A DNA stretch of 64,000 nt. It comes from CAIMFV01 sp040757715 (GTDB taxonomy: Bacteria; Pseudomonadota; Alphaproteobacteria; Caulobacterales; Caulobacteraceae). The notes under the pieces were generated by a model, which had not been told where the DNA came from, ran no database searches, and saw only the letters and a program-made list of their open reading frames with translations. Shown one piece after another: positions 39,231-48,089 of this stretch. The DNA lies in contig JBFLWS010000008.1 in NCBI GenBank assembly GCA_040757715.1, positions 58,363 to 122,362 of the forward strand, read 5' to 3'. A program made the translations under genes and the position numbers. The stretch's first letter is position 1, and every line of letters starts with the position of its first letter.

Positions 39231-40228
39231 CGCTTTTTGCGATGCTGATGCCCGAAGGGCTCCGGATCGGCCTCGTGCTCGTCGAAGCCGAAGCGCTCGA
39301 AGCCCTGGCGCATCTGCGGCGACAGGGGCGCCTCGATGATCAGCATCCCCGCCGAGGGGTGCGGAACGGCGATGCGGCGGGCGTGGAGTTGCAAGCCCAG
39401 TCCCGTGGACAGCTCCGCTGAGGCCTCGTCGCCATATTTGGGATCGCCGAGGATGGGATGGCCGATGGCCCGCATGTGGGCGCGCAGCTGGTGGGTGCGT
39501 CCGGTGTGGGGCCGCAAGGCGAGCCAGGCCGCCCGGTGCGCGGCCCTCGATAGCGTGACGAATTCGGTCTCGGCCGGATCGGCGCCCAGCTCCTTGGGAT
39601 CAGCGGGGACCACCATTTCGCGATCGCCCACGCCCTTCTTGATCAAGGGAATGTCGATGATCCCCTCCGACGGTTTCGGGGTGCCGATGACCACGGCCCA
39701 ATAGGTCTTCTGCGCCTTGCGCCGGGCGAAGGCGCCCGACAACTTGGCCGCCGCCGAGGGGGTCTTGCCGAGCAGCAGCACACCGGAGGTGTCGCGGTCG
39801 AGACGGTGCACCAGACGCGGCCGCTCCAGCCCCTCGCCCCAGGCGGAGAGCAGGCGGTCGATGTGCTTCACCGTCTTGGTGCCGCCCTGCACGGCGAGGC
39901 CGGCGGGCTTGTTCAGGGCCAGCACCTCCTCGTCCTCATAGAGCACGAGCGAACGGGCGAAGGCGGCGTCGCGCTCGGAAATGGCCGGCTTTTCGCCCGG
40001 CGTCGGCGCGTCCGGCAGGGGCGGCACGCGCACCTGCATGCCGGCGGCGAGCCGCGTGTCGGCCTTGGCCCGGGAGCCGTCCACGCGGATCTGGCCCGAG
40101 CGCAGCATCTTCTGGATCTGGATGTGGTTCAGGTGCGGCCAGCGACGCTTGAACCAGCGGTCGAGGCGCACCCCGTCTTCGCCGGCGCCGACAAAGAGGG
40201 TGCGGACCTGGCGGGCGTCGTCCCTCAT
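39227..40228 (-). CDS. rluC: RluC/RluD-type 23S rRNA pseudouridine synthase
   Basis: Isomerises uridine to pseudouridine in large-subunit rRNA. The protein has 333 residues with an N-terminal S4 RNA-binding domain (DRWFKRRWPHLNHIQIQKMLRSGQIRVDG), then the catalytic domain with LNKPAGLAVQGG and HRLDRDTSGVLLLGKT. The Asp of the HRLDRDTSG motif is the nucleophile, and RPHTGRTHQLRAHM is conserved as well. It is the last gene of a chain with rarA, a second synthase and crcB, and its ATG overlaps the crcB stop. RluC fits best; RluD cannot be excluded. Confidence 0.88.
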   Translation of the reverse strand: MRDDARQVRTLFVGAGEDGVRLDRWFKRRWPHLNHIQIQKMLRSGQIRVDGSRAKADTRLAAGMQVRVPPLPDAPTPGEKPAISERDAAFARSLVLYEDEEVLALNKPAGLAVQGGTKTVKHIDRLLSAWGEGLERPRLVHRLDRDTSGVLLLGKTPSAAAKLSGAFARRKAQKTYWAVVIGTPKPSEGIIDIPLIKKGVGDREMVVPADPKELGADPAETEFVTLSRAAHRAAWLALRPHTGRTHQLRAHMRAIGHPILGDPKYGDEASAELSTGLGLQLHARRIAVPHPSAGMLIIEAPLSPQMRQGFERFGFDEHEADPEPFGHQHRKKR

Positions 40229-40611
40229 GCCAGCACCCGCTTGGCCAGCTCAAGGCCGGCCATCAGGGCCAGCATGGAAAGCACAACACTGCCAAGCACA
40301 TAGAGGCTCAAGGTCGTGTAGTCGCGGCGTTGCAGCATCATCACCGCCTCGAGGCTGAAGGTGGAAAAGGTGGTGAAGCCGCCGAGCACGCCGACTCCCA
40401 CGAACAGGCGCCAGTTCTCCTGCCCCGCCCCGCCCCGGAAGGCGAGCGTGGAGACGAGCAGACCCATGACGAGGCCGCCCAGCACATTGATCATACCGGT
40501 GGCCATCCAGGGCGTCGCTGGCCCGGCGAGGCGGACATAGGTCACGCCGCCAAAATAGCGCAGCAGGGCGCCCAGGCCCCCGCCGACGAACACAAGGAGA
40601 AGCTTCATCAT
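40225..40611 (-). CDS. crcB: Fluoride channel CrcB
   Basis: A small four-helix membrane protein (128 residues) of the Fluc family, which works as a dual-topology dimer to let fluoride out of the cell. Signatures are FVGGGLGALLRYFGG, the Asn of GTMINVLGG-type GMINVLGGLVMG, and GGFTTFSTFSLEA with the Phe box and central sodium-binding loop. The ATG overlaps the stop of the pseudouridine synthase before it, and its own stop overlaps the rluC start. No fluoride riboswitch can fit, so expression seems tied to its neighbours and not to fluoride. Confidence 0.94.
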   Translation of the reverse strand: MMKLLLVFVGGGLGALLRYFGGVTYVRLAGPATPWMATGMINVLGGLVMGLLVSTLAFRGGAGQENWRLFVGVGVLGGFTTFSTFSLEAVMMLQRRDYTTLSLYVLGSVVLSMLALMAGLELAKRVLA

Positions 40612-41339
40612 GGCGCGGTTATAGCAAGCCCCGCGCGTTCGCATAGGCTGGCGAAATCCTGTGGCGGATCAGCGGTCAGGCGCAGCATCTTGCCGCTGTC
40701 GGGATGGCGGAACTCCAGCGCCGCCGCGTGCAGCATCAGCCGCGGCACAGGCGCGCCGCCAAGCATCAGCGCCCCGCCATAGCGCGCATCGCCAAGGATC
40801 GGCCGGCCGAGGTGCGCCAGATGCACGCGGATCTGGTGCATGCGCCCGGTGACGGGGGACATCTCCATCAGGGCGACGCCGGGGGCTTCGGCAAGGGTGC
40901 GATAGCGGGTGGCGGCGGCCTCGGCGTCGGGATGCTCCGCCTCGCACACGCGCATATAGGCCTCGCGACCCTGCTCCACCCGGCGCATGGGCGCCTCGAT
41001 GATCCCGGCCCGGGGTTCAGGCGCGCCTGGCGCTGCGAGGGCGAGGTAGGTCTTCTTCACCCGCCGCGCCATGATCTGTTTGCCGAGGCTGCCGGCGGCG
41101 GGCTTGGTCTTGGCGGCCAGGATCACGCCCGAGGTGTCGCGGTCGAGCCGGTGCACCAGGTGCGGGCGCTTGCCGTTGGAGCGGGCGAAAGCGACCAGCA
41201 TGTCGTCCAGGGTGGTCACCTGGCCCCGCCCGCCCTGCACCGAGAGCCCGGCCGGCTTGTTCAGGGCCAACAGCGCGCCATCTTCGAAGATCACCCAGGC
41301 GCGGACGGCGTCCACCTCGGCGTCGGTGAGGGCCCTCAC
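40608..41339 (-). CDS. RluA-family pseudouridine synthase without S4 domain
   Basis: A protein of 243 residues. It lacks the N-terminal S4 domain and begins close to the catalytic domain with VIFEDGALLALNKPAGLSVQGG. The catalytic HRLDRDTSGVILAAKT, KKTYLAL and PVTGRMHQIRVHLAHLGRPI are present, so it should be active. The target could be rRNA or tRNA. The start is a GTG that overlaps the rarA stop (GTGA), and the end overlaps crcB. It is a diverged partner of the S4-bearing rluC two genes along; both read the same HRLDRDTSG motif. Confidence 0.9.
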   Translation of the reverse strand: MRALTDAEVDAVRAWVIFEDGALLALNKPAGLSVQGGRGQVTTLDDMLVAFARSNGKRPHLVHRLDRDTSGVILAAKTKPAAGSLGKQIMARRVKKTYLALAAPGAPEPRAGIIEAPMRRVEQGREAYMRVCEAEHPDAEAAATRYRTLAEAPGVALMEMSPVTGRMHQIRVHLAHLGRPILGDARYGGALMLGGAPVPRLMLHAAALEFRHPDSGKMLRLTADPPQDFASLCERAGLAITAP

Positions 41340-42643
41340 GCCCCGCCCCGCTCGCGGCGTAGGCCCGCCCAGCGCTCCAGACGCTCCTTGATGCGCGCCT
41401 CGGCCCCCTCGCCGCAGGGCTTGTAGAACTGGCGCCGCTCCATGCCGTCCGGAAAGTAGTTCTGGCCGGAGAAGCCGTCCTCGGCGTCGTGGTCGTAGGC
41501 GTAGCCCGCGCCATAGCCGAGGTTCTTCATCAGCTTGGTGGGGGCGTTGAGAATGTGGGCGGGGGGCGTGAGCGAGCCGGTCTCCCGCGCCGCGACCTGG
41601 GCCTGCTTCGCCGCCTTATAGACGGCGTTGGACTTGGGCGCTGAGGCGAGGTGCACCGTCGCCTGGGCCAGGGCCAGCTCCCCCTCTGGGGAGCCGAGGA
41701 AGTCGTAGGCGTCCTTGGCCGCCACGGCCACCATGAGCGCGAACGGATCAGCGGCGCCGATGTCTTCGCTCGCCGCCCGCACCAGCCGGCGGGCGATGAA
41801 CAGCGGGTCCTCGCCTCCGGCCAGCATGCGCGCCAGCCAGTAGAGCGCCGCGTCCGGGTCCGAGCCGCGGATGGACTTATGCAGGGCGGAGATGAGGTTG
41901 TAGTGGCCCTCGCGGTCCTTGTCATAGGCCGGGCTGCGCTTTTGCAGCACCTGGGCGAGGCCGGCGGGATCAAGCGGTTCAGCCGGCTGCACCGCATAGA
42001 GGGTCTCGGCGAGGGTCAGGGCGTAACGCCCGTCGCCGTCGGCCATGGCGATGAGGGCGCGGCGGGCGTCAGGGGTGAGGGGCAGGGTCGCGCCTTCGTG
42101 CGCCTCGGCCCGCTCGATCAGGGTCTCCACCGCCGCCTCGTCCAGGCGCTTCAACACGAACACCTGGCAGCGGGACAGGAGCGCGCCATTAAGCTCGAAG
42201 GACGGGTTCTCGGTGGTGGCGCCCACCAAGGTCACTACCCCCTCCTCCACGAAGGGCAGGAAGCCGTCCTGCTGGGCGCGATTGAAGCGGTGAATCTCGT
42301 CCACGAAGAGCAAGGTCGACTGGCCCGCAGCGCGGCGCCCCTTGGCGACCTCGAAGGCCTTCTTCAGGTCGGCCACCCCCGAGAACACCGCCGACAGCTG
42401 TTCGAAGGCGTAGCCGGCCTCCTTGGCGAGCAAGCGGGCGATGGTGGTCTTGCCCACCCCCGGCGGTCCCCACAGGATCATGGAGGCCAGGCGATGAGCG
42501 GCGGCCATGCGGCCGATGGGACCGTCGGGTCCGAGCAGGTGGCCCTGGCCCACTACCTCGGCGAGGCTTTGCGGGCGCAGCCGGTCGGCCAGGGGCCGCG
42601 GCGCCTCGGGTTTCAGGCCCGCGGCTTCGAAAAGATCTGACAT
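41336..42643 (-). CDS. rarA: Replication-associated recombination AAA ATPase RarA/MgsA
   Basis: An AAA+ ATPase of 435 residues acting at stalled replication forks with single-stranded DNA-binding protein. Walker A is WGPPGVGKTTIARLLA, Walker B is LLFVDEIHRFN, and the sensor region ATTENPSFELNGALLSRC is typical. The C-terminal MgsA tail has YWLARMLAGGEDPLFIARRL, ASEDIGAADP and the final GYAYDHDAEDGFSGQNYFPD. The start ATG lies 83 bases from the divergent GST. It begins the four-gene overlapping chain. Confidence 0.95.
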   Translation of the reverse strand: MSDLFEAAGLKPEAPRPLADRLRPQSLAEVVGQGHLLGPDGPIGRMAAAHRLASMILWGPPGVGKTTIARLLAKEAGYAFEQLSAVFSGVADLKKAFEVAKGRRAAGQSTLLFVDEIHRFNRAQQDGFLPFVEEGVVTLVGATTENPSFELNGALLSRCQVFVLKRLDEAAVETLIERAEAHEGATLPLTPDARRALIAMADGDGRYALTLAETLYAVQPAEPLDPAGLAQVLQKRSPAYDKDREGHYNLISALHKSIRGSDPDAALYWLARMLAGGEDPLFIARRLVRAASEDIGAADPFALMVAVAAKDAYDFLGSPEGELALAQATVHLASAPKSNAVYKAAKQAQVAARETGSLTPPAHILNAPTKLMKNLGYGAGYAYDHDAEDGFSGQNYFPDGMERRQFYKPCGEGAEARIKERLERWAGLRRERGGA

Positions 42644-42726
42644 GCCCCTAGGCTAGCAGACGCCGCCGACCTAGGTGAAGCTTTGCGCGCCTCGCGCTCT
42701 TGGTCCTTTGAAGAAAGTCCTCCTCC

Positions 42727-43326
42727 ATGCGCCTCTTCATGTCCCAGCCTTCGCCCTTCGCCCGAAAGTGCCGCATCGTCATTCGCGAGCACGGCCTCAG
42801 CGGCCGCGTGGAGGAGATTGCCGTACCGGCGCCCTACGGCGCCTACACGCCGCTCACCTCGGTGAACCCCATCGGCCAGGTGCCGACCCTGGTGGACGAG
42901 GACGGTGTGATCACCACGGACAGCCAGCTCATTTGCGCCTATCTCGATACTATCGGGACAGGACCGAAGCTGATCCCGGCCGAAGGACCCGACCACTGGC
43001 GCGTGCGCCGGCTCGAGGTGCTGGGCGACGCCATCGCCGAGGTGGGGGTGAAGCTTCGCATGGAGACCCTGCGGCCGGTGAACGAGCAGTCGCCCACCTG
43101 GATCGAGAACTGGAAGGCGAGCCTCATCCGCGCGCTCGATCAGGCGGAGCACCGCGCCGCCGGCGACGCGAGCTTCCACCTCGGCAATATCGCCATCGTC
43201 AGCGCCGTCAACTGGGTCAACTTCCGTTACGGCGGCTGGGACCTCGGTCCCGAGCGGCCGGCTCTGGCCCGCCTGGTGGAGGCGTTCGAGACCCGGCCGA
43301 GCTTCCTCGACACCCAGCCGGGCTGA
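42727..43326 (+). CDS. Glutathione S-transferase family protein
   Basis: A protein of 199 residues. The N-terminal thioredoxin-like domain reads LFMSQPSPFARKCRIVIREHGL, then NPIGQVPTLVDEDG with the cis-Pro and TDSQLICAYLD with the glutathione-binding Ser. The helical C-terminal domain has LGNIAIVSAVNWVNFRYGGWD. The catalytic position in SPFARK could be Ser. The substrate is unknown. It stands alone between rarA and the convergent protease gene. Confidence 0.9.
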   Translation: MRLFMSQPSPFARKCRIVIREHGLSGRVEEIAVPAPYGAYTPLTSVNPIGQVPTLVDEDGVITTDSQLICAYLDTIGTGPKLIPAEGPDHWRVRRLEVLGDAIAEVGVKLRMETLRPVNEQSPTWIENWKASLIRALDQAEHRAAGDASFHLGNIAIVSAVNWVNFRYGGWDLGPERPALARLVEAFETRPSFLDTQPG

Positions 43327-43347
43327 CAGCACGCGCGCCCCCTGGAA

Positions 43348-44772
43348 TTAGAACTCCGCCACGATCTTCTGGCCGTCGCGGTCGATGACCACCCGCCAGG
43401 AACTTGCGCCCGCGAGGGCGTCGGCGAGGTTGGCGGTGTTGGTGATGGTCTTGCCGTTGACGCTGAGGACGAGGTCGCCGGCCTGGAAGCCGAGGCGGGC
43501 GGCGAGGCCCTGCACCTTCTCCACCACCACTCCGGTGGTGAAGGGATTGAGACCGAGATTCTCGGCCGTCGCGGGCGACAGGTTGACCACCGTGGCCCCG
43601 CCCAGGGGCTGGCGGCCGGTGAGGGTGCGCTCATCCTTGGGGGTGGAGGGCGGCGTGGTCAGCCGCACCTGCAACACCCGACCGCGACCGCCGCCGAGGG
43701 TCAGGTTCATTTCGTCGCCCGGCTTGTGGGTGGCGGCCACATAGTTGAGGCCGGCCTCGTCATTGAGAGACTCGTTGTCGGCCTTCAGCAGGATGTCGCC
43801 CACCGCCACCCCCGCGCGGGCCGCCGGACCGCCGGGATAGACCGCCGTGACCACCGCGCCCTGAGGAACCGCAAGGCCGCGAGCGGCGGCGATCTCGGCC
43901 GTCACCGGCTTCACCTGCAGGCCGAGCCAGGTGTGCTCCAGGCTCTTGCCCCCGCCCACGGCGGTCTCCACCACCCGCCGCGCCAGGGCCGCCGGAATGG
44001 CGAAGCCCACCCCGGCGGAGGAGCCCGAGCGCGACAGGATGAAGGTGTTGATGCCTATGAGATTGCCGTTCATGTCCACCAGCGGTCCGCCGGAATTGCC
44101 CGGATTGATGGCCGCGTCAGTCTGGATATAGGCCCCGAAGCCCTGGCCCACGTCGGTGCGGGCGAGGGCCGAGACGATGCCGTTGGTGACGGTCTGGCCG
44201 ACGCCGAACGGGTCGCCCACGGCCAGCACCAGGTCGCCCACCTGCACGGCGTCGCGATCGGCGATGGGCAGCACCGGCAGGCGCTCGCCCTTAGTGTCGA
44301 TCTTCAAGACGGCGAGATCGGCGCGGGAGTCCGACAGGATCAGCTTGGCCGGGAACTCGCGGCGATCAGCGAGACCGACGGTGATCTCCTGCCCGCCCTC
44401 AACCACGTGATTGTTGGTGAGAATGATCCCATCGGCGCGCACGATGACGCCGGAGCCGAGCGAGCCCTGCACCTGTTCGCGGGGCATGCCGCCGCCGAAG
44501 AACTCGAAGAACGGGTCGGGCTGGGCGCGCACCACGCGCTTGGAGGAGATGTTCACCACCGCGGGCGCCACGCGCTTCACCACCGGGGCGAAGCTCATCT
44601 TCATGGTGGCGAGGTCCGGCGGCGGGGCGCGATTGGGCGCGGTCAGGGCCTCGCCCGACAGGAGCCCGCCCTTGGCGGTCTGGGCTTCAGAATGGGAGTT
44701 GGGCGCGGTGCAGGCGGCCAGCACAGCCAGAGACAGCACAAGGACGGGGCTCAGACGCATGAGGATGTTCAT
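43348..44772 (-). CDS. Do/HtrA-family serine protease, likely lipoprotein
   Basis: A protein of 474 residues started at the ATG giving MNILMRLSPVLV. The signal ends in the lipobox LAAC with Cys21, so the protease is probably anchored to a membrane, unlike classical soluble DegP. The catalytic triad is visible as His (TNNHVVEGG, near 122), Asp (SRADLAVLKI, near 150) and Ser (NPGNSGGPL, near 226). Two PDZ domains follow (HTWLGLQVKPVTAE onward and the last 90 residues). It should degrade or refold misfolded envelope proteins. The farther-upstream in-frame Met would include the repeat element and was rejected. Shine-Dalgarno is weak, so M5 (44760) is also possible. Confidence 0.9.
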   Translation of the reverse strand: MNILMRLSPVLVLSLAVLAACTAPNSHSEAQTAKGGLLSGEALTAPNRAPPPDLATMKMSFAPVVKRVAPAVVNISSKRVVRAQPDPFFEFFGGGMPREQVQGSLGSGVIVRADGIILTNNHVVEGGQEITVGLADRREFPAKLILSDSRADLAVLKIDTKGERLPVLPIADRDAVQVGDLVLAVGDPFGVGQTVTNGIVSALARTDVGQGFGAYIQTDAAINPGNSGGPLVDMNGNLIGINTFILSRSGSSAGVGFAIPAALARRVVETAVGGGKSLEHTWLGLQVKPVTAEIAAARGLAVPQGAVVTAVYPGGPAARAGVAVGDILLKADNESLNDEAGLNYVAATHKPGDEMNLTLGGGRGRVLQVRLTTPPSTPKDERTLTGRQPLGGATVVNLSPATAENLGLNPFTTGVVVEKVQGLAARLGFQAGDLVLSVNGKTITNTANLADALAGASSWRVVIDRDGQKIVAEF

Positions 44773-44835
44773 CGGGATCGAGGGACCAGCTTCCCGTATG
44801 ATTCTCCCGAGCATGACGGCGCAAATTTGACGCAG

Positions 44836-44882
44836 GCAGGCCCGAGGAAAAGTGGGAACCGGTTTTCCGCGCGCGGGCCTGC
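44836..44882. repeat. Dispersed palindromic repeat, copy 2
   Basis: GCAGGCCCG and CGGGCCTGC are perfect outer arms around GGAAAAGTGGGAACCGGTTT. The element begins 11 bases after the stop of the leftward MFS gene and lies 64 bases before the protease start. Its inner GGAAAA/TTTTCC arms pair as well. Confidence 0.88.
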
Positions 44883-44893
44883 GAATGGGAAGC

Positions 44894-46144
44894 TTAAGCC
44901 TCAGCCGGCGAAGCATCCGGTACGGGCGTGGCTTCTTTCACCGCCAGCAGGAGACCGAGGAAGGTGAGGCCCGCGGCGATGAGGATCGGCAGGCCCGGCA
45001 GGTGCAGGCTGTCGTTGTGGCGCACGGTGAAGCTCAGCACCGACAGATAAACAATGGGGCCGATGATGGCGCAGATGCCCATGATGGCCGAATTTGCCCC
45101 CTGCAGCCGGCCCTGCTCACTGGGGCCGACGCGGCGGGTCATCAGGCCCTGCAGGCCAGGGCCGGTCAGGCCCGTGAGCGCGCCAGCGAGGATGCCCACC
45201 AGGAACAGGGGGCCGGTGGGGGCGAAGGCGTAGACCAGGAAGGCCGCCAGCGCGCTCGCGAGGCCAATGAGCAGCGCGCCCCGCTCGCCCACAAGCTTCA
45301 CCACCCGGCCCACCACGCCGCCCTGGATGATGATGGTCACCACGCCGGTCATCAGCAGCATCTGACCCGCCTGGGCCGGACCCCAGCCGTAACGCCAACC
45401 CACGAACAGCACGAAGATGGCCGGGAAGACGCCATGGGCGAGCTGAAAGAGGGCGTAGATGGCCGAGAGCCCCAGGAGGTGCGGCTTGGAGGCGAGGAGG
45501 CTGAGGGCGCCCACCGGATTGGCCTTCTTCCAATTCAGCGTGGCGCTGCGGTGCTCGGGCGGCAGGGACTCCGGCAGGATGAAGAAGCCGTAGAGCCAGT
45601 TGGCGAGGGCGAGCGCTGCCGACACGTAGAACGGCAGGCGCAGATTGATGGAGCCGAGATAGCCGCCCAAGGCCGGGCCAAGCGCGAAGCCGATGCCGAA
45701 GGCCGCGCCCATGAGACCGTAGGCCTTCGCCCGGTCCTCCGGCTTGGTGACGTCGGCAATATAGGCGTTGGCGGTGGAGAAGCTCGCCGCGGTGATCCCG
45801 TTGATGATGCGCCCTACGAGGAGCCAGCTCAGGGTCGGGGCCATGGCCATGAACAGGTAGTCGATCCCAAGGCCGAAGATGGAGATCAGCAGCACTGGGC
45901 GGCGACCGAACCGGTCCGACAACATGCCCTGGATCGGCCCGAAGATGAATTGCATCACTCCCCAGGTGACCGCGAACACCAGCGTGTATTGCGCGGCGAT
46001 CGCCGTGTCGCCGCCGGCGAACTGCTTCACCAGATTGGGCAACACCGGGATCATCAGGCCCAGCGCCAAGATGTCGATGAGGGCGGTGACGAAGATGAAG
46101 CCGACGGCGGCCTTGCGCCTCAAGGTCGAAGGGGCCTCGGACAT
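44894..46144 (-). CDS. MFS transporter, TCR/Tet-like family
   Basis: An inner-membrane exporter of 416 residues with 12 hydrophobic helices. The MFS loop motif is GMLSDRFGRRPVLLIS, the first helix has FVTALIDILALGLMIPVLP, typical of TetA-like drug:proton antiporters, and motif C-like GFALGPALGGYLG lies in helix five. The substrate cannot be told from the sequence, and no TetR-type repressor is adjacent, so the resistance role is unproven. Palindromic repeat copy 2 follows the stop. Confidence 0.88.
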   Translation of the reverse strand: MSEAPSTLRRKAAVGFIFVTALIDILALGLMIPVLPNLVKQFAGGDTAIAAQYTLVFAVTWGVMQFIFGPIQGMLSDRFGRRPVLLISIFGLGIDYLFMAMAPTLSWLLVGRIINGITAASFSTANAYIADVTKPEDRAKAYGLMGAAFGIGFALGPALGGYLGSINLRLPFYVSAALALANWLYGFFILPESLPPEHRSATLNWKKANPVGALSLLASKPHLLGLSAIYALFQLAHGVFPAIFVLFVGWRYGWGPAQAGQMLLMTGVVTIIIQGGVVGRVVKLVGERGALLIGLASALAAFLVYAFAPTGPLFLVGILAGALTGLTGPGLQGLMTRRVGPSEQGRLQGANSAIMGICAIIGPIVYLSVLSFTVRHNDSLHLPGLPILIAAGLTFLGLLLAVKEATPVPDASPAEA

Positions 46145-46218
46145 GCGAACGGTTCTCCCGGCGGGAAGGCGAAAGCCCTCCTCCTAAAGCGAGGGCGAGG
46201 CGAAGTCACGCGCCCATC

Positions 46219-47439
46219 TCAGGGTCGCAGGGCGCCCTTCACATCTTCGAGGCGCCCGTCCACGGCCCGGGGCGCGAGACCGAGGGTCTTGGCCAGCAGC
46301 GGATAGACATCGACATTGGGGAAGCTCGGCAGGGTCGCGCCTTCTGCGAAGGCCGGACCATGGGCGATGAACAGGGCGGCCATGTCCTTGTTCGCCGGAT
46401 CGAAACCGTGCGCGCCCTTTTCGTCGAACTCGCCCTTGGGCGGCTTGGCGAACACCATCCAGCCCGGCTCGGCCACGCAGACGATGGCGAGGATGCGCGG
46501 GTTGGAGCCATAGCCGAAGGTCTTCACGAAGTCGGCCTTGCGGCGGCAATCGACGTGGGCGCGGGGCTTCAGAAGCGCGGCGACCTCGGCGGCGTGGTCA
46601 GCCGGCGGCTCGATCATCAGAAGCGGCCCGCCGCCCACCACGGTTCCCTCTACCGGCCCCATCTCGGCCTCCAGCACCACGGTGCGTTCGCGGGAGACCG
46701 CGGTCATGCCGTGGTCGGCGACGATGACGAGGTTGGTCTTGTCATAGAGCCCTCGCGCCTTCAGCCCCTCCACCAGGCGGGCGATGGCGTGGTCGGTCTC
46801 AGCGAGGGCGGCGTTCACTTCCGGCGCATCGGGTCCATAGACGTGGTCGGCATGGTCCACCGCGTCGAAATAGAGGGTGATGAAGCTCGGGCGCTTGGCC
46901 GCCGACAAGTTGAGCCAGTCGAGCACCACGTCCACCCGGTGCTCGGGCTTGATGGCCGCATCGAAGTGGGCCCAGAGGCTCGGCCGCACCCCGCCGATCC
47001 GCGCCTCCGAGCCGGGCCAGAAGAAGGCGCCGGTCTTCAGCCCCGCCTTCTCCGCCGTCACCCAGATGGGCTCGGCGACGTCCCACCAGCGCCGGTCCGA
47101 CACGGCTTCATTGTCGCCGATGCGGAAGGGCTGAGGCTGGATCGCGGCGTCGATGAAATTGTTGGCCACGATGCCGTGGTGGTCAGGCGTGAGGCCGGTG
47201 ACCAGGGTGTAGTGGTTGGGAAAGGTGAGACTGGGGAAGGACGGACGCATGGCCGCCCGCACGCCGGTCTTGGCGAGGGCGGACAGCGTCGGGGTCACGC
47301 CGCGGTCGAGATAGTCCGCCCGGCCGCCGTCAATGGAGATGAGGATGGTGGGACCGGCCGGCTTGGCAAGGGGCTCAGCCGCGGCGGCGCCGCCGACAAG
47401 GCCGAGAGCCGCCACAGCGGCCAAGATCCAGTTCCACAT
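46219..47439 (-). CDS. Secreted nucleotide pyrophosphatase/phosphodiesterase (NPP family)
   Basis: A protein of 406 residues with a signal peptide (MWNWILAAVAALGLVGGAAAA). The alkaline phosphatase-fold NPP signature is clear: metal-binding Asp37 in LISIDGGRADY, nucleophile Thr72 in FPSLTFPNHYTLVTGL, then DAVDHADHVYGPD and IVADHGMTAVS with further metal ligands. It probably hydrolyses phosphodiester or pyrophosphate bonds in the periplasm. The only Shine-Dalgarno (GGAG) is buried in the stem of the hairpin that follows rplQ, eight bases before the ATG. Confidence 0.9.
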   Translation of the reverse strand: MWNWILAAVAALGLVGGAAAAEPLAKPAGPTILISIDGGRADYLDRGVTPTLSALAKTGVRAAMRPSFPSLTFPNHYTLVTGLTPDHHGIVANNFIDAAIQPQPFRIGDNEAVSDRRWWDVAEPIWVTAEKAGLKTGAFFWPGSEARIGGVRPSLWAHFDAAIKPEHRVDVVLDWLNLSAAKRPSFITLYFDAVDHADHVYGPDAPEVNAALAETDHAIARLVEGLKARGLYDKTNLVIVADHGMTAVSRERTVVLEAEMGPVEGTVVGGGPLLMIEPPADHAAEVAALLKPRAHVDCRRKADFVKTFGYGSNPRILAIVCVAEPGWMVFAKPPKGEFDEKGAHGFDPANKDMAALFIAHGPAFAEGATLPSFPNVDVYPLLAKTLGLAPRAVDGRLEDVKGALRP

Positions 47440-47445
47440 GACAAA

Positions 47446-47469
47446 GGCTCCGAAGGGGTCTTCGGAGCC
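47446..47469 (-). terminator. Terminator hairpin after rplQ
   Basis: GGCTCCGAAG and CTTCGGAGCC form a perfect 10-bp stem with the four-base loop ACCC on the minus strand, followed by TTTGTC. It ends the ribosomal block about 45 bases after rplQ. The 3' arm contains GGAG, the likely Shine-Dalgarno of the next gene. Confidence 0.75.
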
Positions 47470-47513
47470 TTAGGTCGCTTATGCGACAGATTCATTTAAG
47501 CGATGAAGCTCGC

Positions 47514-47927
47514 TCAATCCTCGTCGGCGTAGACATGGACCGGACCGGAGTCCTTGCCCTTTTCATTCACGTCGCGGTCGACGAACTCGATCACCGCCAT
47601 CGGGGCGTTGTCGCCGTAGCGGAAGCCGGCCTTCAGCACGCGGATGTAGCCGCCGCTGCGGGCCTTGTAGCGCGGGCCGAGGGTGGCGAACAGCTTGCCC
47701 ACTTGCTCGATGTCGCGGACCTTGGAGATGGCCTGACGACGGGCATGCAGGTCGCCGCGCTTGGCGAGGGTCACCAGCTTTTCCACGAAGGGACGCAGTT
47801 CCTTCGCCTTGGGCAGGGTGGTGACGATCTGCTCGTGCTTGATGAGGCTGGCGGCCATGTTGGCGAACATGGCGGTGCGGTGGGCCGAGGTGCGGCCAAG
47901 CTTGCGGTGCGCGTATCCGTGACGCAT
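47514..47927 (-). CDS. rplQ: 50S ribosomal protein L17
   Basis: A large-subunit protein of 137 residues, recognised by MRHGYAHRKLGRTSAHRTAMFANMAASL (shown in part as HRKLGRTSAHR), ELRPFVEKLVTLAKRGDLHARRQ and RVLKAGFRYGDNAPMAVIEFVD. It is the last gene of the alpha operon, 209 bases after rpoA, and palindromic repeat copy 3 lies in that gap. Confidence 0.97.
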   Translation of the reverse strand: MRHGYAHRKLGRTSAHRTAMFANMAASLIKHEQIVTTLPKAKELRPFVEKLVTLAKRGDLHARRQAISKVRDIEQVGKLFATLGPRYKARSGGYIRVLKAGFRYGDNAPMAVIEFVDRDVNEKGKDSGPVHVYADED

Positions 47928-48089
47928 TTTTCTACTCCGGTTGGCGCATCATCGCGCCGGCCTCAACATCCCCGCCCCGGCTCCTCAGGGTCGGTCCTCG
48001 TGAAGCGCCGGGGCCCTCAACCGCTTCAGCGGCTTCAACGGGCCCAAGGACCGAAGTCCTGGAAACAGCGCGTAGTCTCTTTAGTGATC

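Noticed and set aside
40608..40700. Fluoride riboswitch before crcB
   Set aside because: The crcB start overlaps the upstream gene, and no riboswitch-like fold was seen in the coding sequence there.
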